Part shown: in pieces, positions 22,842-36,234 of the stretch
How the letters are laid out: every line of letters begins with the position of its first letter
How positions within the stretch are numbered: position 1 is the first letter of the stretch
Assembly: GCF_040412425.1 (NCBI RefSeq)
Contig: NC_089795.1
Coordinates: 83,158,663-83,222,662, forward strand
Direction of reading: 5' to 3'
Origin: Macrobrachium rosenbergii
Taxonomy: Eukaryota > Arthropoda > Malacostraca > Decapoda > Palaemonidae
Length of the DNA: 64,000 nt
Notes under the pieces: model-generated
The model's database searches: none
Told to the model about the DNA's origin: nothing
The model's input: only the letters and a program-made list of their open reading frames with translations
Translations under genes and position numbers: made by a program

Positions 22842-23279
22842 TGTGTTAATATAGGTGTGCTAATTTTGATATCTAATTTTCTTATACAGCTGCTGTATAT
22901 ACATTGATAGGAAATTTCCATTGTGTTGTGCTTTTTTAGCCTTGGTAACTGCATTCTGAAGCTGGTTTGACACCATTACATTAGCTTTCTCAGATGAATA
23001 ATTCAAGAATGAGTAAACTCAGAACAATAACCCTGGTTTCTTCTTTGCATACTATACAATTCCCTCTTGTTGTTGTCTCTTGCTTCGGCCTTTGACTATA
23101 TAACATGCACCAAGTGTTGCACTCAGATTTCACTCTATAGATAGCAATTATTGTGTAATGAGGTGACAGTGAGTTTTGTGAAACTAATGAATTTAAATCT
23201 TGAGGGTGAATATAGCATGCCGTTGTGAGACAAAATATTTATTGCGTAATTTCATTGAAAGATCTGTGTTATGTATCTG

Positions 23280-23418
23280 ATTAAGTGTACTTCAGTATGC
23301 TAGAAGGGATTTTCTCCCCATGTCCAGAAGGTCGGCTAGCAACTGATTTTTAAGTGTACTTTTTTATGCTAAAGTGGTTTCATTCTCATGTCTAGAAGGT
23401 AGGCAAACATGAATTTTT
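23280..23418. repeat. Two-copy tandem duplication, about 70 bp
   Basis: The two copies, 23282-23350 and 23352-23418, both start TTAAGTGTACTT-like and share ATGCTA, CATGTC(C/T)AGAAGGT and an ATTTTT end. They are diverged. Confidence 0.8.
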
Positions 23419-25086
23419 ACAATGTTATTTTTTCTACATATATGTATATCCAAATGAATAGTAAAATTGATAGCCACACTGGATGAAATACACAATCAGT
23501 ATTTTTATACTGAACTAATTATTCATATGCAATTACTGAACATGACTATTTCATTGTAAAAGTTACATTTTTGCTTGACTGGTTTTTGTTAAGTGTTAAA
23601 ATTATCTGCACAAGAATCAAGTATTTTTAAGGTTTACTTAGCTTATAACAACCCATATTATTCTCTTCAATTATTTAAATTTTATCCCTTTTGAGTAAAA
23701 ATACTGATGAGACATTTTCAAGTCATTCGAAAATATACTGTGTTGTATGGATGGTAATATTTCTGAAATTTAATTTTGATCATAAAATACTAAATGACAT
23801 GTTAAAAGCCTGGATACCTTTAATATTCCAATTTCTTGGTATGCGTCATCATTCATATAGGTGTATATTTTTGAGCTTAGGCCAGTCAAGTTTGTTACAG
23901 GATGATTTTGTATGTATTTGCACTTAACAGTTCCAGAGTATAGATGTTATATTTTATGACTGATATCTTAAAATGACTTCCTAATTGCACTGTGATAATG
24001 TGTCATGACTGGACCGCAGTCTCAGCTCTTGTACCAGGTTGTTTACTTCCTATGCTTATTGTCATTTTTCCCATCTAGTTGGAATAATTAAACTATTTTT
24101 GTTCATATGTATTTCAGTTCTGAACTTTATTTCAAGGAATCCACATTTCATCACTGAAAATTATGCTTGTGTAACCAATTTCAGAGGTCAGCTTTAGTAG
24201 TCCAATATTTGTCATTGAATAATCTAGCTTCTCTTACTAAAATTAATAAGCAGGCCTTACAAGAAAAGTATTAAAATTGACATTCTCTTTCAAAATCATT
24301 TAGTGGCATTGTCAACTAAAATATAGAAGAACAGTGGAAAAACTGAAAAGAAATAACTGTAAATTGTCAGGCCATGAAAACATATATGCTGATTATTCCT
24401 GTCAGAGAAGCAGAATGTGGTACAAAATACATATACTGTGTCAACTTCCTAAAAAGATGAAATGGGAGCATAATAAGCAGGGATTGGATGTAAAGAACAT
24501 GAACATACGCCACCCCTTCTATAAGAGCTTCAAGTTCAATGGTGTAATTTAATTAATGAATAATAATAACATCTTACTTTAGCCTCTTTCTAAAGTATAA
24601 AGCCAAAAAGGTCACTTCACACATGGATATCTGGTGTTACTGGATGCTATACACTGTACAAGCATCAGATGAATGTACACCAGAAGTTGATGAAGCCCAA
24701 GAAGTTTCCGTGTCTGATGGGGGCACTGAACAAAATTCCTTAATGGGAATATTCCTTTTCCATAAAGAGGTTGGCAACAGAGCTTTAAATTACAATAAGA
24801 ACACAAAGTAAGCAACTGACCTAAACCAATCTGTTCTTGCATAAGAAAGGTAAACCAGACCAGAATTCTGTCAAGGGTTAAGGGGACCATCCTCCTGCAA
24901 ATTTGAAAATCCATGAACAAGTCGACCTCTAAAACCCCAAGTTGCCTTCCACTATAATGTTGGCCACAAACCTTACCACTACTTAACCTGCATAAACAAT
25001 ACAATACTTTAAAGTATACCTTTTACACTGGACAGTGCAGTACAAAATTGACATTGTGGGTAGAACACAATACTTTTTAATAAGAT

Positions 25087-25128
25087 AATCTTACTCTATT
25101 TTACAGTAATCTTACTCTATTTTACAGT
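25087..25128. repeat. Perfect 21-bp tandem duplication
   Basis: The 21-base unit beginning AATCTTACTCTATTTTACAG occurs twice back to back without a mismatch, suggesting a recent duplication. Confidence 0.95.
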
Positions 25129-26219
25129 ATAATCAAGAGTACACTTGTTAAAATTAAAAAACACAATATAGTACCATGAAAAAAATTATTGATAAAAATA
25201 CCACTAGCCTTGTGCAAGTATAAAGATATGCTGGTATCTGCTTTCACTTCAATCAAGTATTGTACAATTATTATGTACAATGATGATGATTATGGAAAAA
25301 CATAAAACATACTCTTGCAGTTCTTCCCATACAGGTATTACTTTACACTCAGGTATGCCAACACAACAGATATATGTTTACTAACTCTACAGCATTATTG
25401 TCATTACTCAAGATGTGGAGATGGGTCATCAGGTCCATCCTCATTGCCAATATGTTTTGTGTGCAAAAAAGTAAATATAGATGCTAGTCTCGGTTTCTTT
25501 TTTCAATTTCAATTCTTTAAATACTGATTTTCAAGGTACAGATGCTTTGGTTGATATTTTCTTTACTACAATGTATGTATCATTGATAGGTTGATATAAA
25601 AAAATTGTCTATTCAAGCAGTGAACTACAATCGTATCCAAAGTTAACATGTTTTCTGCTTGCTTTTCATCAGTAATATCATGTTTCAGTTAGTTCCATCA
25701 TAGTATATTCTGTTAATGAAGTAGGGTAGTGTTAAATGAACCTTTTCTTACCCCGAAGTTCCACATCATCAAACCATTCCCCAACCATCTCTTTACTGTA
25801 TCCACAGTTTCTTTATTTGTGTCTTTAATGGGCTCTGTGGTGACTCCAGTGAAGTCACTGAAGTGTTCTAGTCATTTTTTCTAGCATGAGTTAATTGTCT
25901 CAGGCTTGATAGCTTTTATAGTTCTTCCGATATTATTTACAGAATCTTTAATGGTAAAAACTTTTTGCATCTTCATTATATTTGCTTCAATGTGGTTGAC
26001 CTCCAAAGCCTGAACAATTCTCTCCATTGTATAACAAGTATAATGGGTAACAAATGTCCTTATTACTCAACAGATCTAGGAGCTAAATGAGAGACATGTT
26101 GGGAGGCAAGTAGACAAATCACGGGATTCTGAATCACCAAGGGCACTTTCCAGTATCGAAATGACTTTAGAAAGTAACCACTTACTGGCAAGATCATTTC
26201 TGACTCCCTGGCCAAAGCA

Positions 26220-27370
26220 GTGACAAAACTACTCAACAGTGAAAGTGTTCTTGTAATCCATGCATTTTTGTTATGCATTCAAGTGACTTACAACTTGGAT
26301 GAAGACATAAGAAGTGACTCCATAGAATCTAAGTTGCGCGTCTCAGATCTGATGGCTACTGACCTCTTCCCAGAGGACTTGGCCCATCTTCAAGCCAGCT
26401 ACAATGTACCAAGACACTGCACTGACTGCAGGCTCCCTTTAGTTGTTAAGATCTCATCCTTTCTCTGCTTATTTATGTCACTCTGCTTCACAGCCTCCTA
26501 GTTCTCCATCACCCTTTTAATCAGGAGACCAGGCCAGTCATCTTATAAGCCTCCTGCCAAGAGTGCCTGCATGTGAAATCCTGTTGTGTCCATGCCACCT
26601 CTCCAGTCTGGGTATTGTTTACAGGAGACTTGAAAAAGCCTGGGAGTCCATCACCACAGAGCCTTGGGCTTTGGAAATTCTTTGTTTTGGCTGGTGCCTG
26701 CTGTTTCTTAATGCAAGTCCTGTTAACATGTCCAATTGCCTTCAACTCCTAACCTTCCAGTCTTGTGGAGAGACAAGCCCTTGATGAAAAGTAACCTCCA
26801 GATTATAAAAGTACTATTGAGGAGGTTTTGCTAGTTACGGGGGTTTTTCAGACAGTGATGATTTGTTCCAAAAGGAATGGTCGAGTCTGTACGGAGGCTG
26901 ATTTGCAGACGGGACTTCCTTGCTTCAAAAGGCCTGACAGAGGCATGCTTTCACATCATAATTCATCTCCTCTCCAGGTAGCACCTTTACTTTTGGGTAT
27001 GGGAGCAGGTGTCATGTTCCAGTTCTGGGTCTTTTGCTTCGGTCCACATATTACCCCTTAGGTCCTTACTCCAGTAGCTGCCTAGGTAAATTTTCTAGGC
27101 TTGCATCTTAACCACTATCTGGACAAATGGCTAATTCTGGCCTCTTTAAGGAGCTGTGGAGCCACCCATAGCTTCTGGATTTGTGAGAGTCCCTGGGTCT
27201 GCAGGTTAACCTACAGAGTTCAGACAGGTTTCCACCCACCCTGGTGGTTTACCTGGGAATATTCTTAAACATTGTTGGCTCACTCCTTGGAACACAGCGT
27301 ATATCATCCCCTCAGCCTTACCAAACCACTTTTTGAGTTTTTCGTAGGATGCACCAGCAGACTGATATAC
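26220..27370 (+). mobile_element. Second DIRS-like retrotransposon remnant (gag-like region and reverse transcriptase)
   Basis: On the plus strand a possible gag-like tract at 26220-26500 (SKLRVSDLMATDLFPEDLA) precedes reverse-transcriptase traces in several frames. These are YRRLEKAWESITTEPWALEI at about 26610-26690; GLTEACFHIIIHLLSR (DLxDAYFHIxIHxxSR in intact RTs) at 26928-26980; HLNHYLDKWLILASL at about 27101-27150; and LGLQVNLQSSD then VVYLGIF at about 27195-27265. YLDK replaces the catalytic YxDD, and there are several frameshifts, so it is dead. Its RT end differs from that at 18.1 kb, indicating a different family of the same group. Confidence 0.62.
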
Positions 27371-29927
27371 TTTCTTGATGTTAGCACAGTCCTTATCGAT
27401 TGTCTGATCCTCCTCAGATATGGTTACTAGAAGAGAAAATCTATTTTGACACTGTAAATGTCTCTTGCTATTCATCTTTGCAAAGCTTTCCTGTTTCAAA
27501 CTTAGATACTCTGTCAACTTTTTACTGTGTGCTTCTAATTTCAGCTTTAGTATGGAAATCACAAGTAGTGATCATTATTGACATCTGCTCCTCTAAGGCT
27601 CATGACATTCATTAGTGTTCTTGTTCTCCCTCAATTCGCAATTTCATGGTCTCAGTTTTCTGATTAAGTAGTTCACTTTTCCAAGTACTTTAATTGTACT
27701 GATACAGATGAATGAAAAGTGTGTTCCATAGGCTATATGAGTGGAAACTGTAATACAGTGCCTCTTCCTAGTGCTGATTGCAATAAAAGCCAATCCCTAT
27801 CCTTCCAGTTTCTCAGAGGTTCTTATTATACTGTTATTATATTGTAGTTGAATGAGATCATTGGGCCACAATGCCACTATTATAAGGTTTGTCACACGAA
27901 CTGGATCTTAAATGAGAACTGGGCAGTTAAGTGAGAGAATGGCAAATGGAACAAATGAAAAGTTCAAAAAGGCAGAAAGCAAGTATTTGGAGCTGAGGGA
28001 ACTCTGCAAAGAACCTTCTGTACTGCCAAAATTGTGGAAGCACACTGCAGGCAGCACATCTCCACTGTACAGTTGATCTTTAAGCGCTTATCAAAGTACA
28101 GAACTGTGCCCTGTATCTTTTGTGCTTTCTGTTAGCCATTTAGCATGCAAGAAACAACTAGGTTCAACTTGTTCTAACTGTTTGAGAGGGAATTAATTAT
28201 GGTATACAGTATGTAGTTTCAAAGGGAATAAAACATGCAACACAAATGCACATAAACAGGCTACTATTAATTTCTTGGCAATATAAATATGCTATGGAAA
28301 TTGCAGTTGTACTGGCTCTTACACTGAAAAACAAATACTGTACCGGTAAGGTTTTATACATTGCTTCCTGGTAAGAGAAGAAAAATGTTCACACAGCCAA
28401 AAGGGTGGCTTACATATGACACAACTAAAAATGATGGTTTGGGCGCCACTTGCAACCCTCCCAACAAATTGCTCAAAATCAGAGCTTAATGTATTGAATG
28501 CAACCAAAGGACCACATCATAAACTTGGTAAGAAACTGATGTCATACATTAACTACACAATGCATGTACCTTATCTTAGCAGCAAGAGTGCAAGACCTGG
28601 TTATCTTACAGACTGCAATCTAGGTAGCACGAGTTTGGACTAGCTGATTAAGAATAGCCTGTTCATTGTCAACCCAGGTCAAATCCCTAGCACCTCTGTC
28701 ATTGCTTTCTGACACGCAGGATCTGACCGAATATGGTGGAAATATTTAACAAGCAGACTAATGGGACTGTAGCTGTAATATATATCAGAATCGGCAAAAG
28801 GATGTGCCCTACATTAGGATAGGATATATTAGTAACATAGTGAACCATACAGTATAAAATAACCGACACACTAAAGAAAACGTTTAATATACTGTAATGG
28901 CTTATAATTCCAAGTTCACTGGACCAATTAACCTTTCTAAAAGAGTTTAGTACGAAGGTCGAAACATCATGGGCTTACCAGTGAGTTAGGTCTAAATGAC
29001 AAGCAATTGCAACCATTAGCTGCTTAATAACATTACAATACGAAAGTTTATTTACAAATAGTTAAGAACCATCCATAATTCTGCGATGTCGTACACTATA
29101 AATGAATTACACCGATGAGGAAGCAAAGAACACAATTTCACAAAATTATTTTAGGGAAACCTTTGGAAGTCATGACATTTTGCTGTAACATTGTAGGTAT
29201 CTGTAGATCTTCGAAAAGGTATTTATTGCATAAATGACTTAATTACTCACTATATATGTGTAGTACTAACCTTTACTATTTCTCATATAATTATAAACTT
29301 TACCTCAGAGTGAACGAATAAAACGCAAGGTTTAAATCTGATAAATACGTGCAATATGTGAGAACCGGCGTGTGAATGTCGTCAGTGTAACATTTGTTTG
29401 GTATCGTGTTAGACCACAGCATTACCTTTCCTGTAGAATTAACATCAGTATGCAGTTGAATGCCGTGTGAAGCTTAATTTGGCCACTGATTATCAAGTCT
29501 GACTGTTAATTAACGGTGAGTAACCAGAAGCTTTAACATTAGAAAGAATTCGTTGCTTTTATCACATTTATCTGATACTAAAGGCTCCATCAGCCGTCGT
29601 GTCGAGATATTGCCGTTCGTTGTTACCAGAACTGTCGGGTTTGTGAGAAGGCGAGACGCACTCATATCTAAGTCTTGGGAATTTAAGCCTGAATAATGGA
29701 AAAATTTGGTAACTTATATTAAAACAGTCGGTCGGATTTGCCAGTGATTGACTATTCGAGTCCATCGCCGTAGGTTCTGGTTCTAATAATTTCGTGGTGT
29801 AAAAAGATCAGACTGAGCGAGTTCGGTTACACATTGTGGTAATTTCAATGCAGGCTATCTAATAAAAGTCCCATAAAAGGTATATATTTACCTTAAGTTT
29901 TAAAGCTAGACTGTTGTAAATTGCAAC
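27371..29927. other. Non-coding stretch, no gene recognised
   Basis: Mostly AT-rich, unique-looking sequence. From about 29330 to 29860 CpG dinucleotides become frequent. A short minus-strand frame there (29765-29568) starts in a good initiation context (GGCGATGG), but its residues resemble nothing I know. It could be a promoter-proximal exon or chance. Confidence 0.4.
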
Positions 29928-30092
29928 GATGACGTTTCCTTATTTCTTCCTAATGATGACGTTTTCTTATTTCTTCCTAATGAACACCACATTCTTTGGC
30001 AGTCTGAATTTCAAGTCAATGGCCCACTGTGGGCTTGTTCTATATGAATAGGTTTCATCTACTGAATAATAATAATAATAATAATAATAATG
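29928..30092 (-). mobile_element. (ATT)n-capped dispersed repeat, copy on the minus strand
   Basis: Read on the minus strand this is an (ATT)n run (30065-30092), then CAGTAGATGAAACCTATTCA, AACAAGCCCACAGTGGGCCA, TTGACTTGAAATTCA and GTGGTGTTCATTAGGAAGAA. The same order occurs on the plus strand at 37037-37160. The far end holds a perfect-unit 27-bp duplication (29928-29954, 29955-29981) that differs at one base. The constant junction between microsatellite and body suggests a retroelement end with an ATT tail. Confidence 0.75.
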
Positions 30093-30636
30093 AAAGTAAT
30101 CAATTCAGACTGTGCTACTATCCTATGGAAATTATCCACATCATCATTTTTCTTTCAAAATGGTCCCAAGAATCTGGAATCATAGAGCGATTAGTTGTCC
30201 AGTCAGTCTATTTCTGTCGTAATTTACAAGATAAAACGTTATTTATGTGAGTGCTGGTAGAGTTTTTGCCGTAACATGTCAGACTTTCATCCTTAGTCCT
30301 AAAGCAGCTAACAAGTCTTGGTCTTACAGGGCATATATAGGTTAATTTTCCACCGCACCTGTTCCGTTTACCTACTGTTGGCAAGAAACTGATCTTTAGA
30401 CCCAAGGTCAAATAAGGATAAAAGGTAACATTTTATTATTATCATTTGCACGTGTAAAATGATCTTACATAATTAAAAAATCTCATTCGTAAATATTTAT
30501 GGTTGCGGGGTGTGGGTGCTGTTTATTGTATTACTTCCCTGGTAGAATTTACGAATATCTGCAATAGTAGACCCGTTATCGTCTTTTATGGTAATTTTTA
30601 TGCACCATAATTATTTACCTTGACTTAAACAGTTGA

Positions 30637-30900
30637 TTTAACAGGGATTTGTGAAGAGAACTTATTTTTCTTTAAACAGTTGCTTAAAGAAATATAAGTT
30701 CTCTTCACAAATCCCAGTTAAGTGTAAAATAAATCATCCACATATCTTTGCTTAAAGTGAAATAAGACCTCCCCAGAAATCCTTGTTTAAAAAAAAAAGT
30801 AATCGCCACACATCCTTGTTTAAAGTAAAATAAGTCCTCTTTACAGACCATTGTTTAAACAAAGATAAGTGGTCTCCATAAATCATTGTTAAACAGACAA
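30637..30900. repeat. Degenerate ~35-bp minisatellite with an inverted unit at its left edge
   Basis: About six to seven diverged units follow the pattern TTGTTTAAAGTAAAATAAGT, then CCTCTTCACAAATC. The leftmost unit is inverted: 30644-30675 pairs with 30684-30715 over 32 bases with one mismatch and an 8-base loop. The single-stranded form would fold into a long hairpin. Confidence 0.85.
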
Positions 30901-32767
30901 GTGATTGTTGGGCGTACACTGAAACATATTGTCTTACGTTTTTAGGTTGATCTAATACCATATACTAGTACCATACTTGCTCTATATGATCATTCCTTAC
31001 GTGTTGCCAAAGTTGAAAAAAAAACACGCTGAATCTGTTCAGTGTCAGCACTTAAAAATTTTTTAATTTTTAAAACAAATTTTTACTGTAGAAGTTTATA
31101 CACGTCACATAGGCTACATTCTTAAAAGATCAAAAGTAACAAGTCAGCTGGTTCCTTCGTCTGAAAAAGTTGTCAGAATTGGCTAGAGAGGATTTTAAAG
31201 TTTTATTATAATAGCAGGTAGTCAAGGGAACCCCTCCCCCCTTTTTTTGGTTCAGAAAGCTTTAGATTTTCTTTGAGAAACTGAATGGATGATTCTTTCC
31301 TCATATCATCACATAGGTGGGCTTCCAAACATGAAGAAGAATGTTGATGAGGCGTGGAGAGTGATACTTTTCTAAGTGCAAGGAGTACACGTTTTATTTT
31401 TCGAGCCGCTAAAGATATTTAATCACCATATTCCAAGTATCTTAGGATACTGGTATCGACCGTGGCATGAATTTGATCCTATAAAAAAATCTTTCAACAT
31501 CAGGATATTTCGAAATATCCTCAAGGGATTTGTGATGCCGAGTTGTCATGCTGATGTAATGGTCTTTGGAAAGTATAAGACAACGTAAAAATTATAATGC
31601 AATCTGGGTTCAGCGGACGTCTTCGTCGTACAGTCTAGTATAGATTCCTTAAAAATGTAGAAGATTCCGATTAGTGTTTGTAGTTTTTTTTTTTACCCAG
31701 CGTTCCATTGTTACTGTTCAGTAATAATGATATGCCTATGAATCCCTAACAATGTAAAATTTTTGCTTAATTATTTCATAGACTATTATAATAATTATTA
31801 TTATCGTCTTATTCTATTTTACCATCTTGATACCGTATCTACTCCGTCCTGTCAACCTCAGAGAGGCTCTAACTCACGCACCGTGAGAATCAAGAACCAA
31901 AGTGACAAATTAATCCTCCTTACGAGGCAATCGAGACCAAAGTTATTGCTATGCGAATCTTGGTACTTGCACGTAATCCCCGCATTAAAATCACTGGAAG
32001 TCACCAGTTTAAATAAAAATTCAATTTTTTAGCCTCCCTCTCTTTCTCTCTCTCAGAATAAGAGCTAAGTCGACCTAAAACTCTTTAATATTTTTCCTCG
32101 CAGGGTATGTCACGAAGACACCTACCTAGTCGTGAAAACATCCCTGTGATCCTGTTTATTTTGTGGGATGCGGTCATTCCGCGTCACTCCGAATAAAAAC
32201 CTCCAATAAATATGATGACATGAGTTGCCTGTTCATTTATTTGTAGCTGCGTTGTACCGTGAGGTTTGATTTGCGTGATTTCTTTTGGGAGACGACGTGA
32301 TCGAGTGACTGTTGTCCAAAAAGCATTTTATTTCAAATAATAATTTTTATCTTAGAGGTTCTCTCTTCCATGGTACTGTTAACGACAACAACAGAGCGCA
32401 ACAGTTCAGTTTAAATAAGAACGGCAATAAAATAAACACCCTTATTTTTGTACTCATGGCAAGTGAGTCATGTGCTATTGAACTTTAATGTAGCATTTCG
32501 TTTAGCCACGTGGTCTGAAAATTAAACGTGTAACCCCACAAATTTCTAATTTGATGCCGATATTCCATACAGTTGGTGACTGGGCGCACACTGTTATGGA
32601 GGATTCAACGATTCACCAGAAACCAAAGGTTTAATCTAACCGATTGAAATTCGGGGCCGAAAAGTGTATTACGACATGGCAGCATTGTTTCCCGTATTCA
32701 TGAGGAAACTATTTTCAAGTGAGTGTCTCTATCTTCTGATTCTAGAACGCTTTAGACTGAGATGCTT

Positions 32768-32962
32768 GAGGATAAATACGACAGTTTTACCTGTGTTAAA
32801 TCTTTATATATAGTTAGAAATACAGTACATTTAAAATCCTTAAACTTCACGAAGACTACTGTCCTCCTCGACCACTGGCGATGAGGACAGTAGTCCCAGC
32901 AAATTTTAAGGTTTTCCAGTGTACAAAGATTTAACACGCTAGAGAAAGTCTCATTTATCCTC
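32768..32962. repeat. Fold-back element, about 195 bp
   Basis: Three nested pairs of complementary blocks are perfect. GAGGATAAAT (32768-32777) pairs with 32953-32962. GTGTTAAATCTTT (32793-32805) pairs with 32925-32937. GACTACTGTCCTC (32854-32866) pairs with 32883-32895 around a 16-base loop. Intervening sequence also pairs partly (GTACA and CCTTAAA blocks). It may be a MITE or a structured RNA locus. Confidence 0.8.
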
Positions 32963-34415
32963 CTTTTTCTTTTTAAAAGAACGTAATTGTCTTTACAGTC
33001 TTCGCTGAGATCCTTGAAAGATATCTCCAGTTTAATGGGTCGCTTTCTTGTTCTTAAGAATCAGAATTGACAAATGTGGTTTCCAAGGTAACCACCGTTA
33101 ACTCTTGATTTCAGTGATTTCTCTTTGCAATGTAACGTAATGCGGTTAAGGGAATTAGTGTTCAGGAACATTAGTATTCCACCACGTTACACCGCTTCTT
33201 CGAGCATACGTGTCTTCAATAATAATAGTAATAATAAAAAAAAGTAAACTCGCAGGAGCAATTATACGGATTATCACTCATGATAGTGGTAATTCTCAGA
33301 CCAGTGTCTTGTTATAATAGCGAGGAATATCGGCACAATTGCCGTGAATGCGTTAATAATGTTCTTCGAGCTAGATTTATGACAAAAGTTTTCATTCGAT
33401 AGTCTAAGTCATTTCTTGGTAAAAGAAGCTTTACGTTAATCGAGACTGAATTTATACAATACATTAGCTAGATTTACGAAAGCAATATTAAGTAGGTAAG
33501 AAGCAAGAAGTTATATAACAGAGCTAAAAACATATAGAACGATACTGCCCAGCAGTCGCCAGGACGAAGTACAGTAAAAAGAGAAAAATATGTAGGTCAG
33601 CTTATAGCAATGCTAATGCCCCCTTTGAAATCGTAGCATTAAAATCAGGATTTGAATTTTTAACTCTTACTCTCCCTAGATATTCATCGCCATTAACATT
33701 TATATTGATTAAGGTGCAAAAGAAAAAAGGTTAGCCAGTGTATCTTTATGAGACACGCGTAAGGTCTCAAAAACGCTGCTAGTTGCATATGAGCCTAAGT
33801 CTGTCTACCCGTGGCCCTTGTTGAATAGTGATACATCTGATAGATTTGTTCACGAGCTGCCATTTCTTGCATGCGTACATGCTTCTCTCTAGTTTAACTT
33901 TATTTTTCCATTTATATAACATTTATTAATAACCTAGGATTTAAAATGGCATCAGTTAGCAGAAACTGGGTTATTCAAAGAACGATCATAAAGCGCCTTA
34001 ACTCAACGTGCAAGTCACCCCGTGAAAGTGGAACGAATCACCTTGTGAGAAATTCCAGGAGTTTCAAAAAACGGGCGGATAAGCGAAACCATGATGCTGC
34101 GGAGATGACGTAATTCACGTTATTGCCGAGGTGGGTTCATCCACGGTCTAGCAATATACTTAGAGATCGTGGGTCCACCTACTCACGCGGGATGACCGTC
34201 TTCAGTTTTTACCGTTGTACTTTCATCTATTTATATATTTATTTATTGCTTGTTAGCGCGATAGTTATTTCAGTTTCATGATCAATAACAGTCAGATGTT
34301 GTCATCAGGAAGTCAGCGAGTGAACGTAGGTGATAAGCGAACGCACACACTAAACTGATAGACAGTAATGGATGGGTACCTGAATTATAACTTTTACGCG
34401 AACGTTTTCGTGTAA

Positions 34416-34423
34416 TTATATAT

Positions 34424-34479
<56 letters not shown>

Positions 34480-34615
34480 GGGATAGACTAACAAATTGTG
34501 TCAAGACCTGCATAAAGTCAAATATGTCAAGTCATTGTTAACACCACAAAAATTTAAAACTGAATGTGTATGTATATATATATATATATATTATACTGTA
34601 TATATATATATATAT

Positions 34616-34660
<45 letters not shown>

Positions 34661-34682
34661 GATAGATAGATAGATAGATATT
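34416..34682. repeat. (TA)n arrays with a terminal (GATA)n run
   Basis: Several TA runs are interrupted by about 100 bases of unique sequence and followed by GATAGATAGATAGATAGATA. Confidence 0.95.
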
Positions 34683-35731
34683 TATAGGACTAGTTTCCGT
34701 CTTCACTCGTCAGGAAAAACAATTTTCATGACACTCATGAATTAATCATGTTTGATCTAATATGCAAACCACCAGAGCAAAATTTGTAACCTGGCTTGAT
34801 TGGATTCCTAAATCTGGCATAGTCGTGACACTGTTGTGACCTACTGTAGGTTGGCAAATTACCTTAAGTATATAGAGGATATATCCAAGCAAGGTATTTA
34901 GAAGTTTTGTGTCAGTATATGCAAGCAGACTTTCAAAGTCTCACCCGAGCTGAGATTTAACTATAAACAAATCCCTCTCACTTCTCAGTCAGCTTTTGAC
35001 TTATTGCCGCTTGCGAGGTCAAATTATTGACTCGACAGATTGGGAAAAAAAATGGCGTCTTTCTGAGGACAAGGAAAAATCTGTACTTATACGAAGGAAA
35101 TGGTAAACGCTTCCAATTTTATTTGTGTGTGTGTGTCTTGCCATAAATTAAATATTGCTGCTCCAGTCAGCAAATTAACAATTCACTGCCTTTTAAGACA
35201 GGGACAAGGAAACAAGGAGACCAAAATGAATCACAAGATTAGATAGCCTTCAGGTATGTGAAAACATCACACACAAATATTCGGACATTTACTAGACTGA
35301 AATCAATGGCGTTTCTTGCCGAATATTCAAAGAATCTGCAATACACACCTACACTTCCATTTGCCGCAGCACGCAGGAATACGCTACTCTTTTAATTGCT
35401 TCCAGCTTGACAAAAATAAAGGTATCTATACCTCAGCCACATAAAGAGCGAGATAATAGCGCCGAGTGTGTTAGGCCTGACGCAGATTGGAGCTGACACG
35501 GTGAGCGGTGTGTTATCTGCTGGCTTACGCCGGCGATCCCTCACCAAGAATTATGTTTATGACCTAAACAGCCACGCTGTCAGATACGAGGTATGGTATG
35601 GAACCTCAGGCGTCACGCGTATCGTGAAAGTAAATTATTACTAGATTATTTTAAAACATATTAGATGATAGCTCAAGTAATCTCTAGTCACAAATGATGA
35701 ATAAGGGAATGTACATGAAAAATTGCACTTA

Positions 35732-35733
35732 CC

Positions 35734-35766
<33 letters not shown>

Positions 35767-35820
35767 GTGTATATATATACATGTATATATATGTATAATA
35801 TGTGTGTGCGCGCACGCGTG
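35732..35820. repeat. (CA)n-(TA)n-(TG)n compound microsatellite
   Basis: A CA run passes into interrupted TA and then TGTGTGCGCGCACGCGTG. The alternating purine-pyrimidine pattern extends over the whole length. Confidence 0.95.
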
Positions 35821-36234
35821 TATAATCTTGGGTATGTTATATAAATACCCTCTGGGAGTTGAATCCCTTGCCCTCAGTGAGTACCAGGTCCAGCTGGCAG
35901 TACCTGGATTTGGACCCCGAGCTCCTGGTACGAGAACCTGCTACCTCGAAGGCTGACACCCTTTTAGGTAAATGCTAAATTACAGCCTTACAAGGGATGA
36001 GCGCCAGAAATCATTAGCATCATGGATACGATTTAAGTGTTGAATGCCTTCTCGGCTTCAACGCTGGGCACCTGGAGGAAGAAGACCTTGGTCAAAAACC
36101 AATAGGCAACGGCGGGTGTCATTGGCCTTTGCCATATAGAAAAGTGTCTGCTACAAGGGTCCTTTAGGGTATTTAGCCAGTGAATCCGAAATTTAGTTAC
36201 GGCTTCCAGATTCTCCAGATTTATAAATACCAAG

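Larger units (their letters stand above)
21564..26219 (+). other. 3' UTR of the receptor gene and following non-coding sequence
   Basis: This is AT-rich sequence with no accepted gene. It contains a short CATGCTTTCATTTT triplication at about 22208-22247 and the tandem duplications at 23280-23418 and 25087-25128. The 130-residue minus-strand frame at 24612-25004 has no recognisable motif and I do not accept it as a gene. Confidence 0.5.
30901..36234. other. Long intergenic stretch without a recognised gene
   Basis: It contains the fold-back at 32768-32962, TA/GATA arrays at 34416-34682 and a CA/TA microsatellite at 35732-35820. CpG is more frequent here than in 20-28 kb, for example at about 34000-34230. 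No open frame shows a known motif. Confidence 0.5.

Noticed and set aside
24612..25004. 130-residue minus-strand frame downstream of the receptor gene
   Set aside because: No domain, no splice or promoter context, and no similarity I can recall.
27206..27562. 118-residue minus-strand frame with a coiled-coil look
   Set aside because: It is largely antisense to the RT remnant on the plus strand, whose motifs explain the sequence better.
29568..29765. 65-residue minus-strand frame with a good initiation context in CpG-rich DNA
   Set aside because: No similarity and no clear splice donor; kept only as a remark on the region.
35850..35960. Possible tRNA-derived SINE head (GGGTCCAAATCC-like B box on the minus strand)
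   Set aside because: No A box at the right distance and no cloverleaf could be drawn.
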